A DNA stretch of 64,000 bases, taken from the NCBI RefSeq assembly GCF_000633635.1, contig NZ_AYPQ01000006.1:141458-205457 (forward strand), written 5' to 3'. The translations under genes were made by a program, and so were the position numbers. This DNA comes from Enterococcus crotali (GTDB lineage: Bacteria > Bacillota > Bacilli > Lactobacillales > Enterococcaceae). Shown here piece by piece: positions 46,351 to 55,652 of the stretch. The stretch's first letter is position 1; each line of letters opens with the position of its first letter. Under the pieces are notes generated by a model, which worked only from the letters and a program-made list of their open reading frames with translations, searched no databases and was not told the origin of the DNA.

Positions 46351-49300
46351 TTATCCTTTACCTATTTGTTTTTTTCTAAAGTAATAGATAATATAATAGC
46401 CCAGTAGGCTGATAATCAAACTATTCCCTAAAACAGTGTACCAATTTTCAGACTGTTCATTTGTACTTGGTAGTTTTTTCTTCACAGCTGCAGATGTCTT
46501 TGCAAAATTAGTATCCTTCGTTTTGGCTGTAGTTTTTTCTTCTGGTACTTTTGGTTTTTCTTTTGGCACTGTTGGAGTAATAATAGAAGAGTCTAGTTCT
46601 TTTTCATAGACATAGATTATTTTTTGCGGTGCCTCTGTAAACATGACTTCATCTGCTCCAACTAGTTGATCCATTCTACTTCTTACTTGAGCTGTTGGTT
46701 TTTGAACTTCTTTAAAACGGTAGCCCTTGATTTCTTTTGGATTGACTGTTTGTTTTGTGCCAACTCTTTCTGTTAGTTCATAATCCTTGTCGATTTGGTT
46801 GCCTTGTGTATCCACATGGTGGAATAGAATTTTTCCTACTTTATGTTCGTTCTCTACAGTCACTTCGACATTCAACTGTTCTGACTTGAGCGTAATCTCT
46901 TGCGTATAGTCTTTCAGATGATAACCAATAGGAGCTTTTGTCTCAGTTAACGTGTACGTATCTAGCGCTAGCCCTTCAAGCTCTGCTATACCGTCCTTAT
47001 CTGTTGTCAATGTGTGTTGAATTGTAGGATCAAGTTTAGATACAAGAGAGAATTCAGCTCCGCTAAGTGCTTGCTTGGTTTCCTGATCGATTTTTTTCAC
47101 ACGAATCGTTCCCGTTAATAATTGATTGACCTTAGTTCCTGTAACGATTGTTTCTGACTCGATCAACTCTTTCGTCAATGTCAATGCAACGGGTTCTTTA
47201 TCTAATTTGTAACCGCTAGGGGCTTCTATTTCTGTAAAGACATATTCACCCTCTGTCAGGTCGGAAACTGTGATCAAGCCTTGCTCATTTGAATTGAATA
47301 TGTGAGCTGATTTTTGATCCTCCGTCCAACTTGACTGTCCTTGTTCATCTATCTGGTAGTATTCTGTTTTTTCCTGATTACTGAGTGATAAATGAAACTG
47401 AGCACCTGGCAAAGCATTCCCTTGAGGATCTTCTTTTTTCAGCTCTACGGTTCCTGTGGTGATGATTGGTTCGTTTTCAACGATCGTTACATACGTTGGA
47501 TCATCCATATCCTCATCTGATTTTGTTGATAAAAGTACTCCTTTTTGATACTCGTCAGATAATTTATACCCTTCAGGCGCTGTAATTTCTTTGATTAAAT
47601 ACTCACCTTCAGCTACTGATTTAAAGGTGGCATTTCCTTCTTGATCAGATGTGACCTTTAGTCCTAATGATTGCTTGCTTTCTTTATCAAATAGTTCGAA
47701 AACGGCTCCCATTAAAGGTTCTTGTGTACGTGCATCAACTTTTTTCAACGGAATCTGTCCGACGCCTTTTCCAGAACCAGAACCGCTTGTAACCGTATGA
47801 TTTACTGTTGACCAATCTGCCTTGATGGCGTTATTATTTGAAAAAACAGCTGTATTAAGCACATTTGCTGATTTCGTTGTAACGGTTTGATACTCTACAG
47901 AAACGCCTCGCGTTTCCTTTTTGAAAGTGATTTTAAAATAATTCGTCTCATAATTTTTCAAAAGAGATCCTGCTGGGCTTTGATCTGGATCATAAGTAAA
48001 GCTGATCTCATAATCTTCACCTAGACTAAGAATTTTATTTGTGGTTAAGTCCCTAACCACAAAAGCATCCGTTCCAATTACAAAGTTCGTATTTTCAGCT
48101 TTCGATGCATCACTTAGTGTGAAACTATCCTCTAAAACTAAGTTTTTATATGGACGATTTGCTGGCATTGTATTCGTTTGAACATACCAATTAGCAAGTT
48201 TATTATCTGCTGTTGAAACTCTTCCCACTTTATACGTATTGATTCCCAAAGCGACCGTTTCTTCAGCTTTAAGTTCATGTTGGTAGTCCTTTTCATCGCT
48301 GATTTTGGCGATATTCGTAAATTTAGTGTAGTAATCAGAAACAGGAGCAGTAGTTGGTGCTGTTTTATAGCGAATGGCTACTTTCTTGTTCCCGATAGAT
48401 GAAAACTCTAAATGAATATGATTGTCTTCGATTTCCATAACAGTAGGATATCGGGCATCTCCTGGTTGGATCGCCTCACCTGTCAAAACTACTTCCTTAC
48501 CATTTTCATTGACAATTTTGTCTAGTTCAAGAATTTCAATTGAGTTTTTATCTAGTTTTTGAATCGACTCGATTTCATCATCCAAGATCAGATTTTTATA
48601 TTTATGACGTTCTTCATTGATGCCGATTGTCCAAGTAAATAGGCCAGTCGTATTAGCATACACAACATTTTTCTTACCGCCCCCAACTAAAAAGCTAGGA
48701 ATATTAAATGTCGCTGAGGCTTCCATCGGAATAGTGCCATTGCCTGCAAGAGAGACTTTATTACTCAGTTCGTCGCCTACTTTAATGTCTGTATTGTCAA
48801 ACTTACTTGTATACGTCAAAACATATTTATTCGTTGTAATGCCGCTATGAATACCTAACATATCCACCGTAAAGCCAGCGCTTGTTTTTTTGATCGTATA
48901 ATCTTGTCCGACAACTAATGGGTGCTTCGTTTTGTCATCCCCTTTAGCATAGTAATAAAAATCAGCAGAACCATCTACTAACTCTTTTACTCGTTCGCCA
49001 AACTCATCGATCATTTGATTGAACTGCATTCCCCAATGTTTATTATTGACAATGATCGACCAATCTACTGTACCAGCTGTCATGTCTAAAGAATCTTCTT
49101 CTAGTATTTTAGAAATATTAGATGGCGCCAGATTGATTTTTGCCTCATCGCTGCCTAAGGTATCTGAAGCCTGATTTTCGATCACACGCGGGCTAGGGTT
49201 TTGAACTGCGGTTTCATAGACAAATCGATAAGCCTGAGTTGGTGAGTTACTTTGATTATTGGTATATGTGTAATCTGTTGTATATTGCCCAAAACCACTT

Positions 49301-50706
49301 GTATCCCAATGACTTGTCGGTGCAAATCCACCTTGGCTGATCGAGTCAGTTCCATAAACATATAGATAGTAGATTTTTAAATTTGAAAACGTTAAATCAT
49401 TCGCAACTTCATCCTTGAGGATATCTGTAAATTTAGTCCCTTGGGTCAGCTCTGTACTGTCCAAATTATAATCGATCGTCCAAACGATTGTGTTCGTTTT
49501 AACGTTATACTCCCCTTTTTTCGTTATGTGAGGATTATGATTATATTGAAAATAAACATAGCTCGAAAGGTATTTCCCATAAACAGTCGCCTCTGTTCTC
49601 AGATTGGACAACTCTTCATTAACGATCGAATTCTCGTTGATAACTGAATCATACGTAAGAATCACAGCTTTATTTGTTTCTTTGTTTAAGATCACTTCCA
49701 AATTAGCACCATTTTGTTGAAGTGTGTACTCGCCATTTCCTAACAAAACGGGTTCACCGATCAACTTGCCCCCCATCGAAACATCTTGTTCAAAAACTTT
49801 CAGATTTTCGATATTGATATAAGCTGATGCATCCTCAATTTGGTTTGGACTTTTTTTATTGACTGTGTTTTTAACCACTATTTTTTGATTTGGCTGAATG
49901 GTTTCTCGATTGATATTCGTCTTTATTTCTGTCGACACAAGATCTGTATTAAAGTTTTTATTTTTATTCAGACTAACGCTTCCTTCGCCTGAAAGTTTAA
50001 ATAAAATATCGTATTGTTTTTCCTGGTTATTTGCTAAAGGGAAAACAATCGTTTTAAGTAAGTCACTATCATCGCTATATGGAATGAAGCTTGTTTCAAT
50101 ATCGATTTGATATTTTCCATTGACTACGGTTTCATTAAATACGATGGTAAGTTTTCCGGTTGTGTCGATAGTCCAGCTTCCGACGGTCGCTAATTTTCCG
50201 GATATGTTGTTAGAAATCGCAATATCTGCTGGCAATTGATAGTCGTATGTTCCAGCTTGAATTGTTTGATTTTCTGTTCCAACCTGTAATGTTACTTTCA
50301 ATGGTGCTTGTCTTTGAGGACGGTTGGTCGTTGTGTTGAACTCTTCTCCTTTAGAATCGGTCAACGTAACGTTTGATATTAGGTTTTCTGTTTGTTGTAC
50401 TTTTGCTTGTCTTGATTCAATTTCAACTTCACTAGCTGACGTCTCTAGAACTTCTTCGTTTGAAGAGTTTTCTACCTTCTCTGGTTGTTCACCTAATGTA
50501 TCACTTGTCGAAGTTTCTGTCGTACTAAGGATTTCTGAGCTTTCCAAAGAACTTTCTTTGTTCGATACATCACTTGTTGTTTCATTAGCTGGCGTTTCAA
50601 GAGTTTCTTCTGGTGCGAATGTTTCAGCAAAACTAACAACAGGAATCAAAGAATTGGCAATCAACATCAGGATCACCATCACTATCCAAAATTTCTGTTT
50701 TTTCAT
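46351..50706 (-). CDS. Large LPxTG-type adhesin with SpaA and MucBP domains
   Basis: A 1451-residue surface protein. The order is signal peptide (1-28, ending SFAET); Ser/Thr/Glu-rich stretch (about 30-105); a long series of Ig-like adhesin domains (about 110-1010); three SpaA/Cna-B domains (starting QIPLKKVDARTQ, TVELKKEDPQG and TIRVKKIDQETK); a MucBP domain (GKILFHHVDTQGNQIDKDYE); a Pro/Lys linker; and LPSTNE (about 1412), a hydrophobic helix and KKQIGKG. It is sortase-anchored to the wall. SpaA domains act as rigid stalks and MucBP domains can bind mucin, so a host-surface adhesin is likely. No regulator gene adjoins it. Confidence 0.9.
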   Translation of the reverse strand: MKKQKFWIVMVILMLIANSLIPVVSFAETFAPEETLETPANETTSDVSNKESSLESSEILSTTETSTSDTLGEQPEKVENSSNEEVLETSASEVEIESRQAKVQQTENLISNVTLTDSKGEEFNTTTNRPQRQAPLKVTLQVGTENQTIQAGTYDYQLPADIAISNNISGKLATVGSWTIDTTGKLTIVFNETVVNGKYQIDIETSFIPYSDDSDLLKTIVFPLANNQEKQYDILFKLSGEGSVSLNKNKNFNTDLVSTEIKTNINRETIQPNQKIVVKNTVNKKSPNQIEDASAYINIENLKVFEQDVSMGGKLIGEPVLLGNGEYTLQQNGANLEVILNKETNKAVILTYDSVINENSIVNEELSNLRTEATVYGKYLSSYVYFQYNHNPHITKKGEYNVKTNTIVWTIDYNLDSTELTQGTKFTDILKDEVANDLTFSNLKIYYLYVYGTDSISQGGFAPTSHWDTSGFGQYTTDYTYTNNQSNSPTQAYRFVYETAVQNPSPRVIENQASDTLGSDEAKINLAPSNISKILEEDSLDMTAGTVDWSIIVNNKHWGMQFNQMIDEFGERVKELVDGSADFYYYAKGDDKTKHPLVVGQDYTIKKTSAGFTVDMLGIHSGITTNKYVLTYTSKFDNTDIKVGDELSNKVSLAGNGTIPMEASATFNIPSFLVGGGKKNVVYANTTGLFTWTIGINEERHKYKNLILDDEIESIQKLDKNSIEILELDKIVNENGKEVVLTGEAIQPGDARYPTVMEIEDNHIHLEFSSIGNKKVAIRYKTAPTTAPVSDYYTKFTNIAKISDEKDYQHELKAEETVALGINTYKVGRVSTADNKLANWYVQTNTMPANRPYKNLVLEDSFTLSDASKAENTNFVIGTDAFVVRDLTTNKILSLGEDYEISFTYDPDQSPAGSLLKNYETNYFKITFKKETRGVSVEYQTVTTKSANVLNTAVFSNNNAIKADWSTVNHTVTSGSGSGKGVGQIPLKKVDARTQEPLMGAVFELFDKESKQSLGLKVTSDQEGNATFKSVAEGEYLIKEITAPEGYKLSDEYQKGVLLSTKSDEDMDDPTYVTIVENEPIITTGTVELKKEDPQGNALPGAQFHLSLSNQEKTEYYQIDEQGQSSWTEDQKSAHIFNSNEQGLITVSDLTEGEYVFTEIEAPSGYKLDKEPVALTLTKELIESETIVTGTKVNQLLTGTIRVKKIDQETKQALSGAEFSLVSKLDPTIQHTLTTDKDGIAELEGLALDTYTLTETKAPIGYHLKDYTQEITLKSEQLNVEVTVENEHKVGKILFHHVDTQGNQIDKDYELTERVGTKQTVNPKEIKGYRFKEVQKPTAQVRSRMDQLVGADEVMFTEAPQKIIYVYEKELDSSIITPTVPKEKPKVPEEKTTAKTKDTNFAKTSAAVKKKLPSTNEQSENWYTVLGNSLIISLLGYYIIYYFRKKQIGKG

Positions 50707-50811
50707 TATTATCTCCTTTTCTTTTTAATAAAAAACAAACTTCTATTAATATATTACCATATTATATTAATTTTCATAGATGAATTCTTAATATAATTTC
50801 ATTTAAACGTA

Positions 50812-50854
50812 AATAAAAAAAGACAAAAATGTTTTTTTTAACATTTTTGTCTTT
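50812..50854 (-). terminator. Terminator of the dlt operon
   Basis: AAAGACAAAAATGTT (50819-50833) pairs with its complement at 50840-50854, with a T-rich tail on the minus strand, just after dltD. Confidence 0.85.
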
Positions 50855-50866
50855 CTTTTTCATTGA

Positions 50867-52135
50867 CTATCTAATATCGCTTGGATTTTTTTGCTGCCAG
50901 TCTTTCGAATAAAATGACCCATCAAGTTGATAGTTTGGCGATTTAATGGAATCATTTTCTAGAAATGGCTGAATACGTTGATCAGCTGCTAACCAGCCTC
51001 TCCAGCCTAAATGGATCGTATCAGCCATAAAGTATTGAGTATCACAATCTTTAGTGAAATCTGCAATATTGTTGAAACCTTGACTTGTTAATTGATATTT
51101 AACTTTTTTTGCAAAGCCTTGTAACATGTCTTGGGAAAGGCCGGTAAAGTCCGTCCAGTGTTTATTTACTGGCGGGATAATAAACAGTACATCCGCTTTA
51201 TCTTGCGCTAATTGACTGAGTACTAGCTGTAAATCAGAAAACTCAGGCGAAAAACGATAATCCCAGTCTAATTGTGAATTTTCTAACTCTTTCAGCTTCT
51301 TTTTTACCCGCTTGTTATAAAATGGATTAGATATCTCAAACGGATTGTTATTTGTCGCATTCTGACCGATTTCAGCAGCGAGTCGATCTAACTCATTTGT
51401 ATTGTATGTTTTAGGCAAACGTTTTTCAGCTTTTTCGATGGCTTTATCTTTGCTTACCATACCGATTTTACTAAATAATTCGTCTTCACGCGAAAACATA
51501 TTGATCATTAAATCGATATAGCGCTTATCTGATGTACTTGGTATTTTTCCAGAAACAATAGCTTTCAAAGCACTAATTAACCGTTTATCTTCTTTTACTT
51601 TTGGAAAATCCATCAATCTTGTAGCGAGATAAATATCATCATCAGTGATTTTTTCTAGATCACTAACCCATTGATACGTTTGCAGCTCAGAATAATAAGC
51701 ATTGAAATAATCATTGGTGACGCCTTTTTTAACAAACCACTGAGGCGAAATAATGAAAACAACTTTTTTATGAGCAAGATTTTCTCCCATAGATTGCATC
51801 ATCAAAGCCTGAGTTAAGGATTGGGTACCTGGAGCTCCTAATAAAAATGGGCGATAGCTCCGATCATATTTTTCTGCTAAAACAGTAGGATGAAACGGAC
51901 TGATTCGACTTAACTCAGAAGAACCGAAAAATGGAACGTATTCCTTTGAACCGATTGCTTTATTCTTGATGGCATTTCCTCTTAACACATTGGTTGCCAT
52001 GGAAGTGGATGCATCTGCTAAAACACGTTTGCTATCCAAATCTATTTTAAACGGTGCAAAGAAAAAAGCGACTAACAGAACCGCAGAAATTAAGATCGGT
52101 CCAAAGATTCCAAAGATTTTTTTCTTTATGCTCAT
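50867..52135 (-). CDS. dltD: D-alanyl-lipoteichoic acid biosynthesis protein DltD
   Basis: A 422-residue membrane-anchored protein that completes D-alanine transfer to teichoic acids. One N-terminal membrane helix (about 7-28) is followed by an SGNH-like fold: FFGSSELSR carries the nucleophile serine and DTIHLGWRGW the late Asp and His. It is the last gene of the operon; its ATG overlaps the end of dltC. Confidence 0.95.
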   Translation of the reverse strand: MSIKKKIFGIFGPILISAVLLVAFFFAPFKIDLDSKRVLADASTSMATNVLRGNAIKNKAIGSKEYVPFFGSSELSRISPFHPTVLAEKYDRSYRPFLLGAPGTQSLTQALMMQSMGENLAHKKVVFIISPQWFVKKGVTNDYFNAYYSELQTYQWVSDLEKITDDDIYLATRLMDFPKVKEDKRLISALKAIVSGKIPSTSDKRYIDLMINMFSREDELFSKIGMVSKDKAIEKAEKRLPKTYNTNELDRLAAEIGQNATNNNPFEISNPFYNKRVKKKLKELENSQLDWDYRFSPEFSDLQLVLSQLAQDKADVLFIIPPVNKHWTDFTGLSQDMLQGFAKKVKYQLTSQGFNNIADFTKDCDTQYFMADTIHLGWRGWLAADQRIQPFLENDSIKSPNYQLDGSFYSKDWQQKNPSDIR

Positions 52136-52371
52136 TATTGTAATGCTTTCACTTGTTCGATAACTTTATTTGGTGTGTTCCATAAATCGCGGTCAAATTC
52201 TGAAACAGGCACTTGCACGTTTAATTGTCCTTCGATTTCAACTAATAGTTGAACTGTTGCAAGTGAATCCATCAGCCCTTCTTCAAATAAATCAACTTCT
52301 CTATTTTCTTTAACTTCATCAGTACCTGTGATTTCTTCTAAAATATCTAAGACTGTTTCTTCTATGTTCAT
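52135..52371 (-). CDS. dltC: D-alanine carrier protein DltC
   Basis: A 78-residue acyl-carrier-like protein. The serine that takes 4'-phosphopantetheine is in [14 protein letters not shown]. DltA loads D-alanine on it and DltB accepts from it. The gene is 42 bp after dltB. Confidence 0.96.
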   Translation of the reverse strand: MNIEETVLDILEEITGTDEVKENREVDLFEEGLMDSLATVQLLVEIEGQLNVQVPVSEFDRDLWNTPNKVIEQVKALQ

Positions 52372-52413
52372 GTGTAGTTCTCCTCTGTCGTACAGTTTTT
52401 AGCTGTAATTTTT

Positions 52414-53619
52414 TTATTTAAAGAATAATGTATCTAAAAATCCTGAGAAAATCAAGAAACTAAAGCAAACTGCATTAAAAGTTAAGAAAACAGCAAATGC
52501 ATGTGTGAATTTGTTCGATGGGATTTTCTCTTTATGTTTCTTTTTAAAACGTAGCCAAGCGTCGGTCAAACAAATCAACGCAGCATGGTAAAAGCCGTAG
52601 GCAAGATAATACCAAGTTAAGCCATGCCAGACACCCATCAATAAGAATAGGGCAAAGTAACCAACATTTGATGCTACGATACGACTCTTAAAGACTTTTT
52701 TCTTGATCAAAGTAAACATCAAACGCATATAAATATAATCACGGAACCAAAATGAAAGAGTCATATGCCAGCGATTCCAAAACTCTTTGATATTCCAGCT
52801 CAGAAACGGCTTATTAAAGTTGATTGGTGTATCATAGCCCATCAAGTAACTAGTTCCTACGGCAAACAAACTATAGCCAGCAAAATCAAAGAATAAATAC
52901 ATACTATAAATGTACATATAAGCGACTAATTCCCATGATATTCCACCCGTTTTGGCAGCCAGTTTTGCAGCGACAGGTAACAAGACTTGCCCAAAATAAT
53001 AACCAATAATAAATTTATATAAAAATCCCAAGAAAAAATTATGAATCCCTTTTCCTAGAAAATCTACATATTTAACAGGTGTCGGTGGATTCTCAACATC
53101 TTTTTCGAAACGGCGGTAACGATCGATTGGTCCAGACGAAATCGTTGGAAAGAATAAAAGAAATTCGATATATCGGAAAATATTGTATTCTTTGATCGAG
53201 CCATCGCGCATTTCCATGATGATTTGGACCGATTTAAAGGTTAAGTAAGATATACCTAGAAACCCTAGAAGAGACGCATGTCCTGAAACAAAAGGAACGA
53301 CCTTAACTAAAATCAATGGTAAAATCGCTAAAAATACCGCTAGATAAAAAACTAGACTTTCATTCTTTTTTTGTCGATAGTGAAAATAAAACCAAACAAG
53401 AATCGTCTGCCAAATGACATATGCAATCAGCGCTACACCTTGTTTCCAGTCTTCACCGCCAAAACTCATATATAAGAACAATAAGGTAACTAAAACTTGA
53501 TACCATGACCAACGTTTTCCTTTGATCAATAAAGTAAGGATCATTGGTAAAAGTGCTATTAACAAATAAATAAAATAAATTGGATTTGCATAAGGAATCA
53601 TATGAGGTACATCAATCAT
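52414..53619 (-). CDS. dltB: D-alanyl transferase DltB (MBOAT family)
   Basis: A 401-residue polytopic MBOAT enzyme with about eleven membrane spans. FNKPFLSWNIKEFWNRWHMTLS is the family signature and the catalytic histidine is in LLMGVWHGLTWYY. It moves D-alanine from DltC across the membrane for attachment to lipoteichoic acid. Its start overlaps the dltA stop by four bases (ATGA), so translation is coupled. Confidence 0.96.
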   Translation of the reverse strand: MIDVPHMIPYANPIYFIYLLIALLPMILTLLIKGKRWSWYQVLVTLLFLYMSFGGEDWKQGVALIAYVIWQTILVWFYFHYRQKKNESLVFYLAVFLAILPLILVKVVPFVSGHASLLGFLGISYLTFKSVQIIMEMRDGSIKEYNIFRYIEFLLFFPTISSGPIDRYRRFEKDVENPPTPVKYVDFLGKGIHNFFLGFLYKFIIGYYFGQVLLPVAAKLAAKTGGISWELVAYMYIYSMYLFFDFAGYSLFAVGTSYLMGYDTPINFNKPFLSWNIKEFWNRWHMTLSFWFRDYIYMRLMFTLIKKKVFKSRIVASNVGYFALFLLMGVWHGLTWYYLAYGFYHAALICLTDAWLRFKKKHKEKIPSNKFTHAFAVFLTFNAVCFSFLIFSGFLDTLFFK

Positions 53620-55130
53620 GTTGCGTTCACCTCATTCATCAATCCTTTACGGTTGATTTTTCCATTCGCTGTTAGCGGTAGTTTTTCCACATAAATAAAT
53701 TTTTGCGGAATCATATAGTCCATTACTGAATGGCTCAACTCTTCTTTAATTGCTTTGGTCAGTTTGAATTCTTTTTCAAACTCATGAGGATTTGCAACCA
53801 CAAAAGCTACTAATTGCTGAACCTTATGATTTTGATATTTTGGCACTACTGCAGCTTGTTTCACATAAGAAACAGTTGCTAGATGATGATCGATATCTTC
53901 AAGTTCGATTCGATAACCATGCAGTTTCACTTGAAAATCGATTCTACCATCATAAATTAGCATCTCATTTTTTAGTCTTCCTGCATCACCTGTACGATAA
54001 GCTGGTTGGCCTTTGTACTCAAAGAAAGCGTCCGCTGTTTTTTCTGGGTTATTCAGATAGCCTTTAGAAACACTTGGACCTGCGATCACGATTTCTCCTA
54101 CTTCATCTGCTGGAAGCTCATGATCTTCGTTCATGATATACACCGTTGTATCATTTTTTACATAACCAATTGGCACGCGACTATATTCGTCTAAAATTTC
54201 TTGAGTGATCTTGACTCCTGAGACCGCTACTGTCGCCTCAGTTGGTCCATAGGTATTGAAAATACTAGCTTTAGGGAATCGCTCCAATAATTTTTGAGCT
54301 GTTGCTTTTGGCAACTCTTCCCCACAGAATAGAAATACTTTCAAACTATCCACATGTTCACCATCAAATGTTGGTTCCATCAAACAAATATCCATAAACG
54401 ACGGAGTGGAAACCCAAACTTCTATTTTCAACTTGGGAAGTTCAGCAAAGAGCAGTTTAAAGTCATTGATGATTTCTTTAGGTAGCGGCGTCAAAGACCC
54501 ACCAGAGGTCAAAGCGGGATACACATCCATTACAGATAAATCAAAGGAATAAGGCGCCTGTGATAAAAAGCGCATGCCTTCAGTTACCCCAAAATCTGCC
54601 AACTCCCAATTAACAAAACTCAAAAGGTTCCCATGACTGATTTGAACTCCTTTGGGTACTCCAGTTGTTCCAGAAGTAAAAATAATATAGTAGGTTTCAA
54701 ATTCAGTGACAGGTTCAAGTTTTGCTACACTTTGTGCACTTGCACAAATGCTTTTCAGTTCTTCCAACGAAAGAATATCAGAAGTAGTATTTAAATTCGG
54801 CCATTTGGCAACAGAAAAAATCACTGCTGGATCAGCTACCTCCAAAATCATTTCCACTCGTTCTTTTGGTGTATGTGCTTCAATCGGTATATAGGCATGT
54901 CCGGCTTTTGAAGCCCCTAAAAAACATGCGAGCATTTCAAATTCTAATTCTCCATAAACAACGACTGGACGAGCACGTTCTATGTTTTTTTGCAAATATG
55001 CAGCAATTGCATCGGAGTCACGCTTAAGCTCTCCATAAGTATATGTTCGTGTGCTTTCAATATAGACGGGACGGTTTGGTTCTTTTATCCCCCAACGATC
55101 GATTGCTTCAATAATATTTAAAATCGTCAT
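53616..55130 (-). CDS. dltA: D-alanine--D-alanyl carrier protein ligase DltA
   Basis: A 504-residue adenylating enzyme that activates D-alanine with ATP and loads DltC. The core motifs are YIIFTSGTTGVPKG (P-loop), FNTYGPTEATVAVSG, YRTGDAGR and the final lysine in LPLTANGKINRKGL. D-alanylation lowers the negative charge of the wall and reduces killing by cationic peptides. GGAGGG precedes the ATG at 55130. It is 14 bp after dltX. Confidence 0.97.
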   Translation of the reverse strand: MTILNIIEAIDRWGIKEPNRPVYIESTRTYTYGELKRDSDAIAAYLQKNIERARPVVVYGELEFEMLACFLGASKAGHAYIPIEAHTPKERVEMILEVADPAVIFSVAKWPNLNTTSDILSLEELKSICASAQSVAKLEPVTEFETYYIIFTSGTTGVPKGVQISHGNLLSFVNWELADFGVTEGMRFLSQAPYSFDLSVMDVYPALTSGGSLTPLPKEIINDFKLLFAELPKLKIEVWVSTPSFMDICLMEPTFDGEHVDSLKVFLFCGEELPKATAQKLLERFPKASIFNTYGPTEATVAVSGVKITQEILDEYSRVPIGYVKNDTTVYIMNEDHELPADEVGEIVIAGPSVSKGYLNNPEKTADAFFEYKGQPAYRTGDAGRLKNEMLIYDGRIDFQVKLHGYRIELEDIDHHLATVSYVKQAAVVPKYQNHKVQQLVAFVVANPHEFEKEFKLTKAIKEELSHSVMDYMIPQKFIYVEKLPLTANGKINRKGLMNEVNAT

Positions 55131-55144
55131 GAAGTATTCCCTCC

Positions 55145-55294
55145 CTAAAATTCATTATAAATAAATGTACCACCATCAATGTTTTTATAATGGTATAAAT
55201 AAATCAACATTAAAAGAATACCAAAATAAAAAACGGTCTTTCCAATGAATTTCCCCCAGTATTGTACATTTGGTTGAGTAAAAAAAGCTTTCAT
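55145..55294 (-). CDS. dltX: DltX, small membrane protein of the dlt operon
   Basis: A 49-residue single-span protein at the head of the dlt operon. KAFFTQPNVQYWGKFIGKTVFYFGILLMLIYLYHY and the C-terminal FIYNEF are characteristic; the conserved C-terminal motif has been linked to D-alanine transfer. The ATG at 55294 is 11 bases after GGAGG. The frame stays open to 55426, but that extension is not part of the family. Confidence 0.88.
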   Translation of the reverse strand: MKAFFTQPNVQYWGKFIGKTVFYFGILLMLIYLYHYKNIDGGTFIYNEF

Positions 55295-55433
55295 TTTATC
55301 TAATGCCTCCAAAATTTTCATATAATCATATTTTTTGGTACTGCTATTGTAATCAATACTATCAAGAAAAGAAACTAAATTCGCAAATAAAGCCGTCTTT
55401 CTCACTAACAGTTTTGTCACCTTCAAATAAAAA

Positions 55434-55475
55434 AGACTGGAACAAAACGAAAAAGATTTTGTTCCACCCTCTTTT
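55434..55475. terminator. Terminator between the ABC operon and the dlt operon
   Basis: GGAACAAAA (55439-55447) pairs with TTTTGTTCC (55457-55465). The TGGAACAAAAC core belongs to the dispersed palindrome family. From about 55480 to 55650 I see no gene. Confidence 0.7.
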
Positions 55476-55652
55476 CAATAAAAGAAAATACAAAAAATTA
55501 CTTTTTTAATCGCTTTGCTGTTCAAACATTCTAAGCGTCAGACTAATGTTTTAGCTCTTGTAAAACGTCCAACGCTTCTACTAAAGATACAGTTTTAACC
55601 ATAATAAAAAATGCTGCTCTCTCGAAAAATCTCTTTAAAGAAACTTAAGCTA

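Noticed and set aside
55295-55426. N-terminal extension of DltX to 55426
   Set aside because: The added 44 residues are not part of DltX, and the GGAGG site lies after them, before the ATG at 55294.
55543-55602. 19-codon frame on the minus strand (VKTVSLVEALDVLQELKH)
   Set aside because: Too short, with only a weak upstream site, and no recognisable relative; possibly a remnant but not supported.
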